Shown here: positions 27,011 to 37,998 of the stretch, piece after piece | Layout of the letters: every line of letters starts with the position of its first letter | Position numbering within the stretch: position 1 is the stretch's first letter | Assembly: GCF_004117855.1 (NCBI RefSeq) | Contig: NZ_QWBW01000028.1 | Coordinates: 1-56,153, forward strand | Length of the DNA: 56,153 nt | From: Modicisalibacter coralii | GTDB lineage: Bacteria; Pseudomonadota; Gammaproteobacteria; Pseudomonadales; Halomonadaceae | Direction: 5' to 3' | Notes under the pieces: model-generated | The model's input: the letters and a program-made list of their open reading frames with translations, nothing else | The model's database searches: none | What the model was told of the DNA's origin: nothing | Translations under genes and position numbers: made by a program

Positions 27011-27034
27011 AAACGGCACCCTCGGGTGCCGTTT
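27011..27034 (+). terminator. Rho-independent terminator after the PhoH-type gene
   Basis: Perfect stem AAACGGCACC/GGTGCCGTTT with loop CTCG, 17 bp after the stop codon; the flanking A and T runs let it serve both strands between convergent genes. Confidence 0.85.
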
Positions 27035-27054
27035 CTCCGCCGCGCCTCGCCGAC

Positions 27055-27285
27055 TCACTGGCGTGAGGTATTCACGGCCTTTTCCAGCAGCGCTTCGCTC
27101 TCGCTGCCGGGGCCTTTCTTCATGATCTCCTGCGCCTCGTGATAGAGACAGACATAAGCATTGCAGGAGGCACAGAACACCTTGTCGTCCGGGTTGTGGA
27201 CTTCGGAGACGCGCATCAGGTGGCTGCCGCACTTGGGGCAGCCCACGGGCAGGCGAAAGTCTTGCGACAGATCATGATCGGACAT
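27055..27285 (-). CDS. Small zinc-ribbon protein, function unknown
   Basis: 76 residues with two Cys pairs (CPKCGS near residue 16 and CASCNAYVC near residue 38) that should bind one zinc. The rest is polar and helical (EAQEIMKKGPGSESEALLEKAV). The start is either the ATG at 27285 or the GTG at 27291, both after AAGGGAG. It is convergent with the PhoH-type gene. No specific family was recognised. Confidence 0.7.
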   Translation of the reverse strand: MSDHDLSQDFRLPVGCPKCGSHLMRVSEVHNPDDKVFCASCNAYVCLYHEAQEIMKKGPGSESEALLEKAVNTSRQ

Positions 27286-27363
27286 GGGCACTCACTCCCT
27301 TGATGGTGTGCGACAGGCCGTCGTCGGGGCCTGCCTACAGTCTTTGGGTCGCGGCGGGATTTA

Positions 27364-27999
27364 TCAAGCACCTTGTCGACGCAGCAGCACGCTGACGTTG
27401 TTGGCCGGCATGTCGACGACGCGCTCGAGGCTCAGGCCGTTGGCCCCGGCCAGGGTGTTGACCGCGGCCAGCGAGCGAATCCCCCAGCGCGGGTCCCGGC
27501 GGCGCAGATCGTCGTCGAAGGCCAGATTGCTGGGCGCGGTGGGCACGCCATCGCGCAGGAAGGGGCCATAGAGCAGCAACAACCCGCCCTCGGGCAAGCG
27601 CCTTCCCGCTTCGCCCAGCAGTGCCTCGGTCACGCTCCACGGCGCGATGTGCAACAGATTGATGGCGACCAGCGCATCGAAGTCGGTGACCGCCCAGGGG
27701 CGCGCTTCCACGTCCAGCATCAGCGGTTCGGCGAGATTGTCGAGACCGGCCGACTCGCGCCAGGCGGCGATCGAGGCCAGCGCCGACGGGCTGGGATCCG
27801 AGGGCTGCCAGGTCAGCCCCGGCAGCGCCGCGGCGAAGTACGCGGCATGCTCGCCGGTGCCGCTGGCCACCTCGAGTACCCGCGTGGCGCCGCCGAGCGC
27901 CGCTTCGAGCACCTCGAGAAGGGGTTGCCGATTGCGCGCCACCGCGGGGCTGGACAGGCGCCGCTCGGGCCCGTCACTCACGGTGTCCATGCTTTGCAT
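27364..27999 (-). CDS. DUF938 family class I methyltransferase
   Basis: 211 residues with a SAM-binding fold: motif I VLEVASGTGEHAAYFA, the following acidic motif WQPSDPSPSALASI, then NLLHIAPWSVTEALLGEAGRRL and GGLLLLYGPFL. This series (LEVASGTGEH, HIAPW, YGPF) characterises the DUF938 proteins, whose substrate is unknown. The ATG at 27999 has GGAG eight bases upstream. It is transcribed leftward, divergent from the GAF kinase at 28195. Confidence 0.88.
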   Translation of the reverse strand: MQSMDTVSDGPERRLSSPAVARNRQPLLEVLEAALGGATRVLEVASGTGEHAAYFAAALPGLTWQPSDPSPSALASIAAWRESAGLDNLAEPLMLDVEARPWAVTDFDALVAINLLHIAPWSVTEALLGEAGRRLPEGGLLLLYGPFLRDGVPTAPSNLAFDDDLRRRDPRWGIRSLAAVNTLAGANGLSLERVVDMPANNVSVLLRRQGA

Positions 28000-28194
28000 A
28001 CTGACACTCCTTGACTGGATATCGGGGCGTTCCGCGCCGGAAGACGCCCACATCGACCCGGGACGCTCGTCCCATCACCCTCAAGTTCCGCCCCATGCTT
28101 GCCGATAGTCCGGATAGGTGGTGGGCCGTCCCGGGGCGTGACCATCATGCGACCGGCCTTGCGGCCCATCAAGCGCCAGGACAGACCCGTTACC

Positions 28195-30429
28195 ATGCAA
28201 CTGCCCCCCATTCCCGACAACGAAGCGCAGCGTCTCGAGGCGCTGCACCGCCTGGAATTGCTGGACACGCTGCCGGATACGGCGTTCGACCAGTTGACCG
28301 AACTGGCCGCCCGGGTCTTCGACGTCCCCGTGGTGCTGGTGTCGCTGGTCGACACGGCGCGCCAGTGGTTCAAGTCGGCCCACGGCCTGGATTGCCGGGA
28401 GACCACCCGCGACGTCTCCTTCTGCGCGCACGCGGTCACCGCGGACCGCCCGCTGATCGTCGAGGATGCCCACGCCGACAGGCGCTTCGCCGACAATCCG
28501 CTGGTCGTCGACGACCCGCACATCCGCTTCTACGCCGGCCAGCCGTTGCACACGGCCGAGGGTCAGCCGATCGGCACCCTGTGCCTGATCGATCGTCGGC
28601 CGCGCGAACTCGACGCCGGCCAGCGTGAATGTCTGGCATTGCTTGCCGCCCAGGCCGAGGAGTTGATCCGCCTGCATTTGGCACACCTCGCACGACGAGA
28701 CAACGAGCGTCGGCTGCAGCGCAAACGGGCGTTGCTTAAGGTGCTGCATCAGGGCATCACCGACTATCGGGCGCTGATGTCGGGCGAACGCCTCTGGCAC
28801 TTCCTGCTGGAGGCGCTGCGCGAACTGACCCAGAGCGACTACGCGCTGATCGGCGAGGTGCTGTACGACGACAATACGCCGGCGCTCAAGATCCATGCCA
28901 TCACCGACCTGACGTGGAGCGACGAATCGCGCCGCTTGATGGAGCGCCTGCAATCCGGTGACATGCTGCTCGGCAACCCCGATAGCCTGCTGGGCCGGGC
29001 CTTCGCCCACGGCGACACCGTGATCACCGACGATCTGGCCAATCATCCCCGTCGCGGCGGCTTCCCGCCCGGGCACCCGCCGCTGTACAACTATCTGGGC
29101 GTGCCGATCGTCCATGACGGCCGGGTGATCGGCATGTACGCCACCGCCAACAGCGCCGAGGGCTATTCGCCGGAGACCGTGGAGTGGCTGGAGCCGTTCA
29201 ACGCCACCTGTGCGCTGCTGATCAACCTCTACCGGCAATTCTCCGAGCGCGACCGCATCGAGCGCGATATCGCCCAGGCCCGCGACCTGGCGGAGAGCGC
29301 CAGCCGCGCCAAGAGCGAGTTCCTGTCGGCGATGAGCCATGAGTTGCGCACGCCGCTCAACGCCATCCTGGGATTCGCCCAGTTGCTGGCCAGCGGCCGC
29401 CGCGACCCGCTCTCGGCGCGCCAGCAGCGTCAGGTCGCCCAGATCCGCAGCAGCGGCGAGCACCTGCTGACCCTGATCAACGATATCCTCGATCTGGCCC
29501 GTATCGAAGCCGGTCGCATGACGCTGTCGCTCGAGCCGGTTTGCCTCGCGGCCGTCTGTCGCGAGGCCATGGAACTCCTATCGCCGCTGGCCCGGGACGC
29601 CGGCATCGCGCTGCAGGCCCCCGCTCTGCAGGGGCCGACGTTGGTGCGTGCCGATGCCACCCGGCTCAAGCAGGTACTGCTCAACCTGCTGTCCAACGCC
29701 ATCAAGTACAACCGCCCGCAGGGCCGGGTCGCCCTCGCCATCGAGGTACACGCCGATACCGTTCGGCTGAGCGTCGAGGACACCGGCAGCGGCGTCGACG
29801 CAGAGCGCCTCGACGAACTGTTCGAACCCTTCAACCGACTGGGGGCCGAAAGCAGCACCATCGAGGGTACCGGGATCGGCCTGGCGCTGACGCGCCAGCT
29901 GGTCGAACGGATGCACGGGCGGATCGGCGTGGAAAGCGAACCGGGCCGGGGCAGCCGTTTCTGGTTCGAACTGGAGCGCGCCATCGATGACGCCCCGGCC
30001 GCCGACGACGAAGCCTGCACGCCAGCGCCGCTGACTGCCAAGCCGCCGCGACGGGTTCTCTACATCGAGGACAACCCCGCCAACCAGCGGCTGATGGAAG
30101 ATCTCTTCGACGAGTTCGAGGGACTGTCACTGTACTGCGCCCCCACGGCCGAACTGGGCATCGACCTGGCCGCCTCGCTGGGCCCCGACCTGATCCTGAT
30201 GGATATCCACCTACCGGGCATGAACGGTCATGCGGCGTGCAAAGCGCTGGCCTCGCGTCAAACGACCCGCGAGATCCCGGTCATCGCCCTGTCCGCCAAC
30301 GCCATGACCACCGACATCCATCACGGCATGGCCGCCGGATTCCGGGCCTATCTCACCAAGCCCGTGGAGATCGGCGCGTTGCGTGCCGCCATCACTGCCT
30401 GCTTCATGGAGGACGCCAGCAATGCCTGA
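28195..30429 (+). CDS. GAF-GAF hybrid histidine kinase with receiver domain
   Basis: 744 residues, cytoplasmic. The first GAF domain (residues 1-160) shares FADNPLVVDDPHIRFYAGQPL with the kinase at 22501-24927. A second GAF-like domain covers about 190-370. HisKA has AMSHELRTPLNAILG with His382, and HATPase_c has NLLSNAIKYNRPQG and GTGIGLALTRQL. The C-terminal receiver has LYIEDNPAN and phospho-acceptor Asp670 in LILMDIHLPGMNG. The ATG at 28195 gives the family N-terminus; in-frame ATGs at 28147 and 28099 are possible. Overlaps the next gene by 8 bp. Confidence 0.9.
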   Translation: MQLPPIPDNEAQRLEALHRLELLDTLPDTAFDQLTELAARVFDVPVVLVSLVDTARQWFKSAHGLDCRETTRDVSFCAHAVTADRPLIVEDAHADRRFADNPLVVDDPHIRFYAGQPLHTAEGQPIGTLCLIDRRPRELDAGQRECLALLAAQAEELIRLHLAHLARRDNERRLQRKRALLKVLHQGITDYRALMSGERLWHFLLEALRELTQSDYALIGEVLYDDNTPALKIHAITDLTWSDESRRLMERLQSGDMLLGNPDSLLGRAFAHGDTVITDDLANHPRRGGFPPGHPPLYNYLGVPIVHDGRVIGMYATANSAEGYSPETVEWLEPFNATCALLINLYRQFSERDRIERDIAQARDLAESASRAKSEFLSAMSHELRTPLNAILGFAQLLASGRRDPLSARQQRQVAQIRSSGEHLLTLINDILDLARIEAGRMTLSLEPVCLAAVCREAMELLSPLARDAGIALQAPALQGPTLVRADATRLKQVLLNLLSNAIKYNRPQGRVALAIEVHADTVRLSVEDTGSGVDAERLDELFEPFNRLGAESSTIEGTGIGLALTRQLVERMHGRIGVESEPGRGSRFWFELERAIDDAPAADDEACTPAPLTAKPPRRVLYIEDNPANQRLMEDLFDEFEGLSLYCAPTAELGIDLAASLGPDLILMDIHLPGMNGHAACKALASRQTTREIPVIALSANAMTTDIHHGMAAGFRAYLTKPVEIGALRAAITACFMEDASNA

Positions 30430-32209
30430 CAAGGATACGTTATGCGCCAGCCACATCCTGGTCGTCGACGACAACCCCGCCAACATCGCCCTGCTCGAGG
30501 ACCTGCTCGATGATGCCGGCTTCACCCACGTCACCAGCCTCGCCGACCCGCGCCGGGTCCTCGCCTATTGCCGCGAGACACAGCCGGACCTGTTGCTGCT
30601 CGATGTGCGCATGCCGCACATCGACGGCCTGACGCTGCTCGCCGACCTGCAGCGAGCCTGGAAAGACGAGGGGCCGCCGGTGATCGTGCTCACCGCCCAG
30701 ACCGACCGTGATACCCGTAGCCGGGCCCTCGAACTGGGAGCTCGCGACTTCCTGACCAAGCCCTTCGATCATCAGGAAACCCTGCAGCGCGTATCCAATG
30801 CCCTGCAGGCCGGGCGACTCTACCGCCAGCGCCTCGACCAGACGTCGCAGCTCGAAGAACTGATTGCCCAGCGTACCGCCGAGCTCGAGCGCCTGGCGCT
30901 CAGCGAGCCGATCACCGGCCTGCCCAATCGCACCGCGATGATCCAATGGCTGGAGCGTCGCCTCGTCGACGGCGCCTCGCCCTACCTGCTGTTCATCGCC
31001 CTCGATGGCCTCGACGACATCGCGCGGCTGCACGGCTACCCGGCCGCCGACGCCCTGCTGACCCATGCCTGCCGGCTGCTGGAAGACGCCATCCACACCG
31101 GCGACCGCCTGGGATGCTGGGGGGGTGCCGAATTGCTGGTGGTGAGTCACGACGCCCTCGATGACGCGACACTTATCGAACACGCCCAACGATTCCGCGA
31201 CCTGCTCGCCCGCGACCACCGCATCGGCGACCTGCTCATGTCCCTGAGCGCGCGCATCGGCATCAGCCGCGCCGGCGTCGACGCCGAGGCCGCCGACCAG
31301 TTGATTCGTCAGGCTACCCTGGCGTTGCCGACGCTCGGTGAGCGACCGGTGGGCGTGTATTCCGCCGAACTCGAATGCGCCCACCAGCAACGCGCGCGCA
31401 TGCAGCAACTGCTGCGCGAAGCCATCGACCGGGACGAGTTCCAACTGGTCTTCCAGCCCAAGATCGAACTGGCCACCGGCCGCGTGAGCGGCGCCGAGGC
31501 GTTGCTGCGCTGGCACAACGCCGAACTGGGCCACGTCTCGCCCGGCGATTTCATTCCGCTCGCCGAGGCCAGTGGCGATATCCTGGCGATCGGCGACTGG
31601 GTGGCCGGCGAAGCGATCCGCCAGGTGCGCGACTGGCGCGACCGGAATCGAGTCGAGGCGGATTTCAGCATCGCCATCAACGTCGCCACCCGCCAACTGA
31701 TGACCGGCGACTTCAGCCAACGCCTGCTCGCCCGGCTGGACGACGCCGGATTGCCCGCCCACGCCATCCAGGTCGAGGTCACCGAGTCGGGGCTGATGGA
31801 AGACGTGTCGCTGGCGCGGGAGACGCTGCGCCTGCTGGCCGACCAGGGCCTGAAGATCGCCATCGACGACTTCGGTACCGGCTACTCGTCGTTGGCCTAC
31901 CTCAAGACCCTGCCGGTGACCACGCTGAAGATCGACCGCACCTTCATCAACGACATGCTCACCAGCAGCCACGACCGCAACCTGGCCATCACCGTGATCA
32001 CCCTCGCTCACAGCTTCGGCTGCGACGTGGTCGCCGAAGGCATCGAACAGCCTCAGCAGGCCGAGTTGCTGGCCTCGCTGGGCTGCGAGAGCGCTCAGGG
32101 TTACTGGTTCTCGCCGCCACTGCCGGCGGCACGCTTTCTCGACTGGAAGGCCGGCTACGATGAACGGTGTCGGGCGTTTCGCGGCCCCGGCCTGGTCTCG
32201 GGAGCCTGA
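30422..32209 (+). CDS. REC-GGDEF-EAL response regulator, probable cyclic-di-GMP phosphodiesterase
   Basis: 595 residues. The receiver has LVVDDNPAN and phospho-acceptor Asp61 in LLLLDVRMPHIDG. The GGDEF domain is degenerate (CWGGAEL near residue 233 instead of GGDEF), so cyclase activity is unlikely. The EAL domain is complete (AEALLRW near residue 359, VEVTESGLMED, IDDFGTGYSSLAYLK, KIDRTFI). It should hydrolyse cyclic-di-GMP when its receiver is phosphorylated, most likely by the hybrid kinase whose 3' end it overlaps. This opposes the GGDEF protein of the other signalling operon. Confidence 0.92.
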   Translation: MPDKDTLCASHILVVDDNPANIALLEDLLDDAGFTHVTSLADPRRVLAYCRETQPDLLLLDVRMPHIDGLTLLADLQRAWKDEGPPVIVLTAQTDRDTRSRALELGARDFLTKPFDHQETLQRVSNALQAGRLYRQRLDQTSQLEELIAQRTAELERLALSEPITGLPNRTAMIQWLERRLVDGASPYLLFIALDGLDDIARLHGYPAADALLTHACRLLEDAIHTGDRLGCWGGAELLVVSHDALDDATLIEHAQRFRDLLARDHRIGDLLMSLSARIGISRAGVDAEAADQLIRQATLALPTLGERPVGVYSAELECAHQQRARMQQLLREAIDRDEFQLVFQPKIELATGRVSGAEALLRWHNAELGHVSPGDFIPLAEASGDILAIGDWVAGEAIRQVRDWRDRNRVEADFSIAINVATRQLMTGDFSQRLLARLDDAGLPAHAIQVEVTESGLMEDVSLARETLRLLADQGLKIAIDDFGTGYSSLAYLKTLPVTTLKIDRTFINDMLTSSHDRNLAITVITLAHSFGCDVVAEGIEQPQQAELLASLGCESAQGYWFSPPLPAARFLDWKAGYDERCRAFRGPGLVSGA

Positions 32210-32301
32210 GGCCGGATCACGGGCGTTTCCCGGTTCACCCGCAATGCAGCAACCTCACCCCCTGCTGTCGAAACGAGCTCCCTTCCACCTGCGATGCACT
32301 G

Positions 32302-32329
32302 AAAAAAAGGCCCGCCGGGTAGGCGGGCC
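32302..32329 (-). terminator. Terminator of the zwf-pgl-eda operon
   Basis: On the minus strand GGCCCGCC, loop TACCC, GGCGGGCC, then seven T. It lies 48 bp beyond the eda stop codon. Confidence 0.88.
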
Positions 32330-32376
32330 GAACAACAGCCTCGGCTGTCGAGAGAGAATCGTGTCGTCGGTCGTGT

Positions 32377-33039
32377 TCAATGATGGAAGCGCTCGGCGGC
32401 CTCGCGGGCCAGGGCCTTGATACCCTCCCAGTCTTCCGCCTCGATGAGCTTGCCGGGGGTCACCCAGGAACCACCGACGCACATCACGTTGGGCAGCTTG
32501 AGGTAGTCCTCGGCGTTGTCCGGGGTGATACCGCCGGTGGGACAGAAACGCGCCTCGGGGATCGGCCCGCCGAAGGCCTTGATCGCCGCCGCACCGCCGC
32601 TCGCTTCGGCGGGGAAGAACTTGAAGCGCCGATACCCGTACTGCCAGCCGGCCATCAGCTCGGAGACAGTCGCCACCCCCGGCAACATGGGTACCGGGCT
32701 CGACACGCCGTGCCGATACAGGGCATCGGTGGCACCCGGCGTGACCACGAAGTCCACACCCAGCTGTTCGGCCTGGCGGTACTGGGCCGGGGTCAGCACG
32801 GTGCCCGCGCCGATGCTCGCCCCGGGCAAGGCCTCGCGCATGCGGGCGATGGCGTCCAGTGCACAGTCGGTACGCAGGGTGATCTCGAGGACCGGCAGCC
32901 CGCCCTCGACCAGGGCACGGCCCAGCGGCACGGCATCCTCGAGGCGCTCGATGGTCAGCACCGGAATCACCTCGGCCTTCTGGCAGATACTGTCGATCTC
33001 GGTGGTCCGGGTGGAGGGCAGCTGCTTTTCAGTGGACAT
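32377..33039 (-). CDS. eda: 2-dehydro-3-deoxy-phosphogluconate aldolase (KDPG aldolase)
   Basis: Cleaves KDPG to pyruvate and glyceraldehyde 3-phosphate, the last step of the Entner-Doudoroff path. 220 residues. The catalytic Glu lies in VLEITLRTDCA and the Schiff-base Lys in YRRFKFFPAEASGG; phosphate is bound by FCPTGGITPDN. The ATG at 33039 has GGAG seven bases upstream. It is the last gene of zwf-pgl-eda, 21 bp after pgl. Confidence 0.96.
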   Translation of the reverse strand: MSTEKQLPSTRTTEIDSICQKAEVIPVLTIERLEDAVPLGRALVEGGLPVLEITLRTDCALDAIARMREALPGASIGAGTVLTPAQYRQAEQLGVDFVVTPGATDALYRHGVSSPVPMLPGVATVSELMAGWQYGYRRFKFFPAEASGGAAAIKAFGGPIPEARFCPTGGITPDNAEDYLKLPNVMCVGGSWVTPGKLIEAEDWEGIKALAREAAERFHH

Positions 33040-33060
33040 GATTGGCTCCAGCAATTCGGT

Positions 33061-33735
33061 TCAGGGCGCCCAGTAGACGGCCAGCGGACAGGCCAGGAAG
33101 GCGCGGATGGGCAGCTCGCGGGCGTCGTCGCCGGCCATGGCTCGGGCCAGGACCGCGCGCTTGTTGTCGCCGGCGATATGCAGAAAGTGGCGTTCGGCAC
33201 GGTGCAGACAGCCCGCGCTGAGGGTGATTCGCGGCTGTGCCACGCTGGGGGCGCGCACCGCCACGGCAACCTCGTCGGTGGTCAGCGCCAGCCCCAGTTC
33301 GCCGCTGTCGGGAAACAGCGACGCGGTATGGCCATCGCCGCCCATGCCCAGGATCACCGCACTGGCCGGCCAGGGCAGTGCGGCGATGCGGCTCGCCACC
33401 GCGGCGGCGCCCTGCTCGGGCGTGGCGTCGTCGGTGGTCAGGGGGTGAAAGGTCGCGGCCGCGGCCGGCCCCTGGACGAGATGCTCGCGAGCCAGCCGGG
33501 CGTTGCTGTCGGGGTCGTCCTCGCTCACCCAACGCTCGTCGGCCAGGGTCACGTCGATGCGTGACCAGGGCAATGCCATGGCCGCCAGACGCTCGAAGAA
33601 GGGCACCGGCGTCGAACCGCCCGAGACCACCAGCAGGGCCCTGTCACGATGCTCCAGGTCGGCGACGAGCGCCCCGGCCACCGCCTCGGCGAGCTGCGCG
33701 GCCAGGTTCTCACGGGGCGATGTTGCGTCACTCAT
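33061..33735 (-). CDS. pgl: 6-phosphogluconolactonase
   Basis: Hydrolyses 6-phosphogluconolactone to 6-phosphogluconate. 224 residues of the glucosamine-isomerase-like family. Signatures are LLVVSGGSTPVPFFERL near residue 35, DVTLADERWV, and the active-site segment ILGMGGDGHTASLFPDS near residue 130. The ATG at 33735 was chosen over the one at 33753 because GAGG stands eight bases before it. It lies 26 bp downstream of zwf. Confidence 0.94.
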   Translation of the reverse strand: MSDATSPRENLAAQLAEAVAGALVADLEHRDRALLVVSGGSTPVPFFERLAAMALPWSRIDVTLADERWVSEDDPDSNARLAREHLVQGPAAAATFHPLTTDDATPEQGAAAVASRIAALPWPASAVILGMGGDGHTASLFPDSGELGLALTTDEVAVAVRAPSVAQPRITLSAGCLHRAERHFLHIAGDNKRAVLARAMAGDDARELPIRAFLACPLAVYWAP

Positions 33736-33761
33736 GCGTTCTGCCTCATTCACTCACTCGC

Positions 33762-35237
<1,476 letters not shown>

Positions 35238-35310
35238 GCCTCGAACCCCTTCAATCTGGTAATCTTACGCATAAAATATGCCATCAAGGTATCAGCCAGC
35301 AACTTATATC

Positions 35311-35322
35311 GGTAATTTTACC
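35311..35322. promoter_or_regulatory. Palindrome in the zwf upstream region, possible HexR operator
   Basis: GGTAATTTTACC (GGTAA-TT-TTACC), with a related half-palindrome GGTAATCTTAC at 35258-35268 nearer to zwf. Both resemble the HexR consensus TGTAATTAAATTACA only in part. Confidence 0.4.
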
Positions 35323-35394
35323 ACCAAAGATGCACGCCCCTTGGGGTCGCGACTTGGCGCCATTCGGTGCGTCACGCTAGGATGTGGCTATCAA

Positions 35395-35412
35395 TGTAGT
35401 TAAATCACTACA
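35395..35412. promoter_or_regulatory. HexR operator at the hexR promoter
   Basis: TGTAGTTAAATCACTACA is a near-perfect inverted repeat close to the HexR consensus, 29 bp before the hexR ATG. It fits autoregulation relieved by KDPG. Confidence 0.75.
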
Positions 35413-35440
35413 TAATGACATCACGGAGCCTCTTTCCCGC

Positions 35441-36301
35441 ATGGCCAGCCATGATCTTCTCGAACGCATTCGCGCCCGCCTCGACGAACTCAATCGCTCG
35501 GAGCGCAAGGTGGCTGACGTCATCCTCCAGGACCCGGCCACCGCGACCGGGCTGAGCATCGCCACCCTGGCCCAGGCGGCCTCGGTCAGCGAACCCACCG
35601 TCAACCGCTTCTGCCGCAACTTCGACGCCAAGGGTTATCCGGATTTCAAGATCAAGCTGGCCCAGAGCCTGGCCGGCGGCACCCCCTATGTCAGCCGCAG
35701 CGTGGAACGCGAGGACGATGCCGCGCGCTACGGCGACAAGATCTTCGGCGCGACCATCGCCGCCCTCGACGACGCCCGCCGGGCGCTCGACGCCAAGCGC
35801 GTGGAGCGCGCCGTCGACTACCTGATCCAGGCCAAGCAGATCAGCTTCTTCGGCCTCGGCGCCTCGGGGCCGGTCGCCCAGGATGCCCAGCACAAGTTCT
35901 TCCGCTTCAACCTGCCGGTGATGGCCTACGAGGACGTGCTGATGCAGCGCATGGTCGCCGCCGCCAGCCACACCGGCGATGCCATCGTGATCATCTCCTA
36001 TACCGGGCGCACCCGCGAGCTGGTCGAGATCGCACGACTGGCCCGCGAGAACGGCGCCGTGGTGCTGGGCATCACCGCGCCCCATTCGCCGCTCGCCAGG
36101 GAGTGTACCGAGACCCTCGAGGTCATCACCCCCGAGGACACCGACGTCTACATGCCGATGACCTCGCGAATGATCCATCTGGCGCTGATCGACGTGCTGG
36201 CCACCGGCGTGACCCTGCGCCGCGGCGAGGACTTCCAGACCCATCTCAAGAAGATCAAGGACAGCCTCCAGGCCACCCGCTTTCCCGCCACCGAGGAGTA
36301 G
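35441..36301 (+). CDS. hexR: RpiR-family regulator of central carbon metabolism
   Basis: 286 residues. The N-terminal RpiR helix-turn-helix (residues 1-80) contains [20 protein letters not shown] and [22 protein letters not shown]. The SIS sugar-phosphate-binding domain (residues 120-260) has [22 protein letters not shown] and [14 protein letters not shown]. In pseudomonads and shewanellas HexR represses zwf, pgl, eda and edd until KDPG binds. The ATG at 35441 was chosen for its family N-terminus; a GGAG stands 12 bases upstream. Divergent from zwf, with operators between. Confidence 0.94.
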   Translation: MASHDLLERIRARLDELNRSERKVADVILQDPATATGLSIATLAQAASVSEPTVNRFCRNFDAKGYPDFKIKLAQSLAGGTPYVSRSVEREDDAARYGDKIFGATIAALDDARRALDAKRVERAVDYLIQAKQISFFGLGASGPVAQDAQHKFFRFNLPVMAYEDVLMQRMVAAASHTGDAIVIISYTGRTRELVEIARLARENGAVVLGITAPHSPLARECTETLEVITPEDTDVYMPMTSRMIHLALIDVLATGVTLRRGEDFQTHLKKIKDSLQATRFPATEE

Positions 36302-36428
36302 GCCGCCCCACATCGCGCAGCGTAGCCGTCGGCGTCCGGCCCGGGCAACGCCTCAGGCCCGGACGGGCTTGCCCCCGTCGCGCCCAGGCACAACAATAGC
36401 GCCCTCCGAACACCAGAGGAGCTCCACC

Positions 36429-37289
36429 ATGCGACGCCTGTTCGCCACCGCCCTGATGCTGCTTGGCCTGGCCCCCGCCGCCCAGGCGCAGGAAACCTTC
36501 CGCTTCACCGCAATTCCCGACGAGGACCAGTCGCGACTGGTCGAGCGCTTCCAGAAGGTCGCCGACTACCTGAGCGACACGCTGGACGTCGAGGTCGAGT
36601 ATGTGCCGGTGAAATCCTACAGCGCGGCGGTGAGCGCGTTCCGCAACGATCAGGTGCAACTGGCCTGGTTCGGCGGACTCTCGGGCGTCCAGGCACGGCG
36701 TCTGGTGCCGGGATCCCGGGCACTGGCCCAGGGCGTCGAGGACGCCGCCTTTCACAGCTATTTCATCGCCAACACCGACACCGGCATCGACCCCCACCAG
36801 GAGCGGATGCCGGATGCCTTCGCGGGCAAGTCGTTCACCTTCGGCGCCAAGACGTCCACCTCCGGCCGGCTGATGCCCGAGTACTACCTGCGCGAGCGTT
36901 TCGACGAAGCGCCCGAGGCGCTGTTCTCGCGGGTCGGCTTCTCCGGCGATCATACCCGCACCATCGCCCTGGTCGAGTCCGGCACCTATGACGTCGGCGC
37001 GGTCAACTACACGGTCTGGGACGCCGCCGTGGCCGATGGCCGCGTCGACACCGACAAGGTCAAGGTGATCTGGGAAACCCCGGCCTACCCCGACTATCAG
37101 TGGACGATCCGCGGCGACGCCGACGCGCGCTTCGGCGACGGCTTCACCGACCGCGTGCGCCAGGCGCTGCTCGACATGGAGGCCCCGGAACTGCTCGAGA
37201 GCTTCCCGCGTCAGGGCTTCATCCCGGTCGACAACGACGCCTATGCGCCGATCGAAGCCGTCGGCGAAGACCTCGGCCTGCTGCGCTGA
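36429..37289 (+). CDS. Phosphonate/selenate-type ABC transporter substrate-binding protein
   Basis: 286 residues with a signal peptide (about 20 residues, ending PAAQAQ), so periplasmic. It belongs to the PhnD/PtxB-like group. FRFTAIPDEDQSRLVERFQKVADYL, QLAWFGGLSGVQARRL and GKSFTFGAKTSTSGRLMP match the subgroup called 'putative selenate ABC transporter substrate-binding protein' as remembered. The ATG at 36429 follows GAGGAG. It is followed 1 bp later by the ATPase and then the permease. The substrate is inferred from the subgroup only; phosphite or phosphonate remain possible. Confidence 0.88.
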   Translation: MRRLFATALMLLGLAPAAQAQETFRFTAIPDEDQSRLVERFQKVADYLSDTLDVEVEYVPVKSYSAAVSAFRNDQVQLAWFGGLSGVQARRLVPGSRALAQGVEDAAFHSYFIANTDTGIDPHQERMPDAFAGKSFTFGAKTSTSGRLMPEYYLRERFDEAPEALFSRVGFSGDHTRTIALVESGTYDVGAVNYTVWDAAVADGRVDTDKVKVIWETPAYPDYQWTIRGDADARFGDGFTDRVRQALLDMEAPELLESFPRQGFIPVDNDAYAPIEAVGEDLGLLR

Positions 37290-37290
37290 C

Positions 37291-37998
37291 ATGGCGCCCG
37301 CGCTGCTGTCGCTGGCCGGCGAGGACGTCGGCCACGGCAACCGGGTCATCCTGCCGCGACTATCGCTGACCCTGCACGCCGGCGAGCGTGTCGCCCTGCT
37401 CGGCCAGAGCGGGGCCGGCAAGTCGACGCTGCTGGCCGCGCTGCGCCGGCGCCTGGCCGGCGAGGTCGCCTGGTGCCCGCAGAGCCACGGGCTGGTCCCG
37501 CAGCTGGCGGTCTATCACAACGTCTACATGGGCCGGCTCGAGCGCCACTCGGCGCTGGCCAATCTGTGGAACCTGGTCCGTCCCGAACGCCGGGCCTGGA
37601 CCGAGATCGGCCAACTGTGCGCGGAACTCGGCCTCGACGGCCTGCTCAAGCGCCCAGTCGCCCGCCTCTCCGGCGGCCAGCGCCAGCGCGTGGCGATCGC
37701 CCGTGCGCTCTATCAGCAGCGCCGCGTCTTCCTCGGCGACGAGCCGGTGGCCAGCGTCGACCCCCACCAGGCGCTGCGCCTGCTGGCGTTGATCGACGCC
37801 CGCCACGCCACCAGCGTCGTCGCCCTGCATCAGCGCGAGCTGGCGCTCTCGCACTTCGATCGCGTGTGGGGGCTGCGCGAGGGCCGGCTGGTGCTCGACG
37901 CCACCACCGACACGCTGACGCTGGCCGACCTCGATCGACTCTACCCCGATGCCGACGTCCCCCCCGACAAGCCGGCCGACGAGGACGCGCATGGCTGA
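37291..37998 (+). CDS. ABC transporter ATP-binding protein (phosphonate/selenate type)
   Basis: 235 residues. Walker A GQSGAGKST (near residue 37), signature LSGGQRQRVAIARAL (near 125), Walker B VFLGDEPVASVDP and H-loop VVALHQRELA. VYHNVYMGRLERHSALANLWNLVRP is typical of PhnC-like ATPases. Starts 1 bp after the binding-protein gene and overlaps the permease start by 8 bp, so the three are one transcription unit. Confidence 0.93.
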   Translation: MAPALLSLAGEDVGHGNRVILPRLSLTLHAGERVALLGQSGAGKSTLLAALRRRLAGEVAWCPQSHGLVPQLAVYHNVYMGRLERHSALANLWNLVRPERRAWTEIGQLCAELGLDGLLKRPVARLSGGQRQRVAIARALYQQRRVFLGDEPVASVDPHQALRLLALIDARHATSVVALHQRELALSHFDRVWGLREGRLVLDATTDTLTLADLDRLYPDADVPPDKPADEDAHG

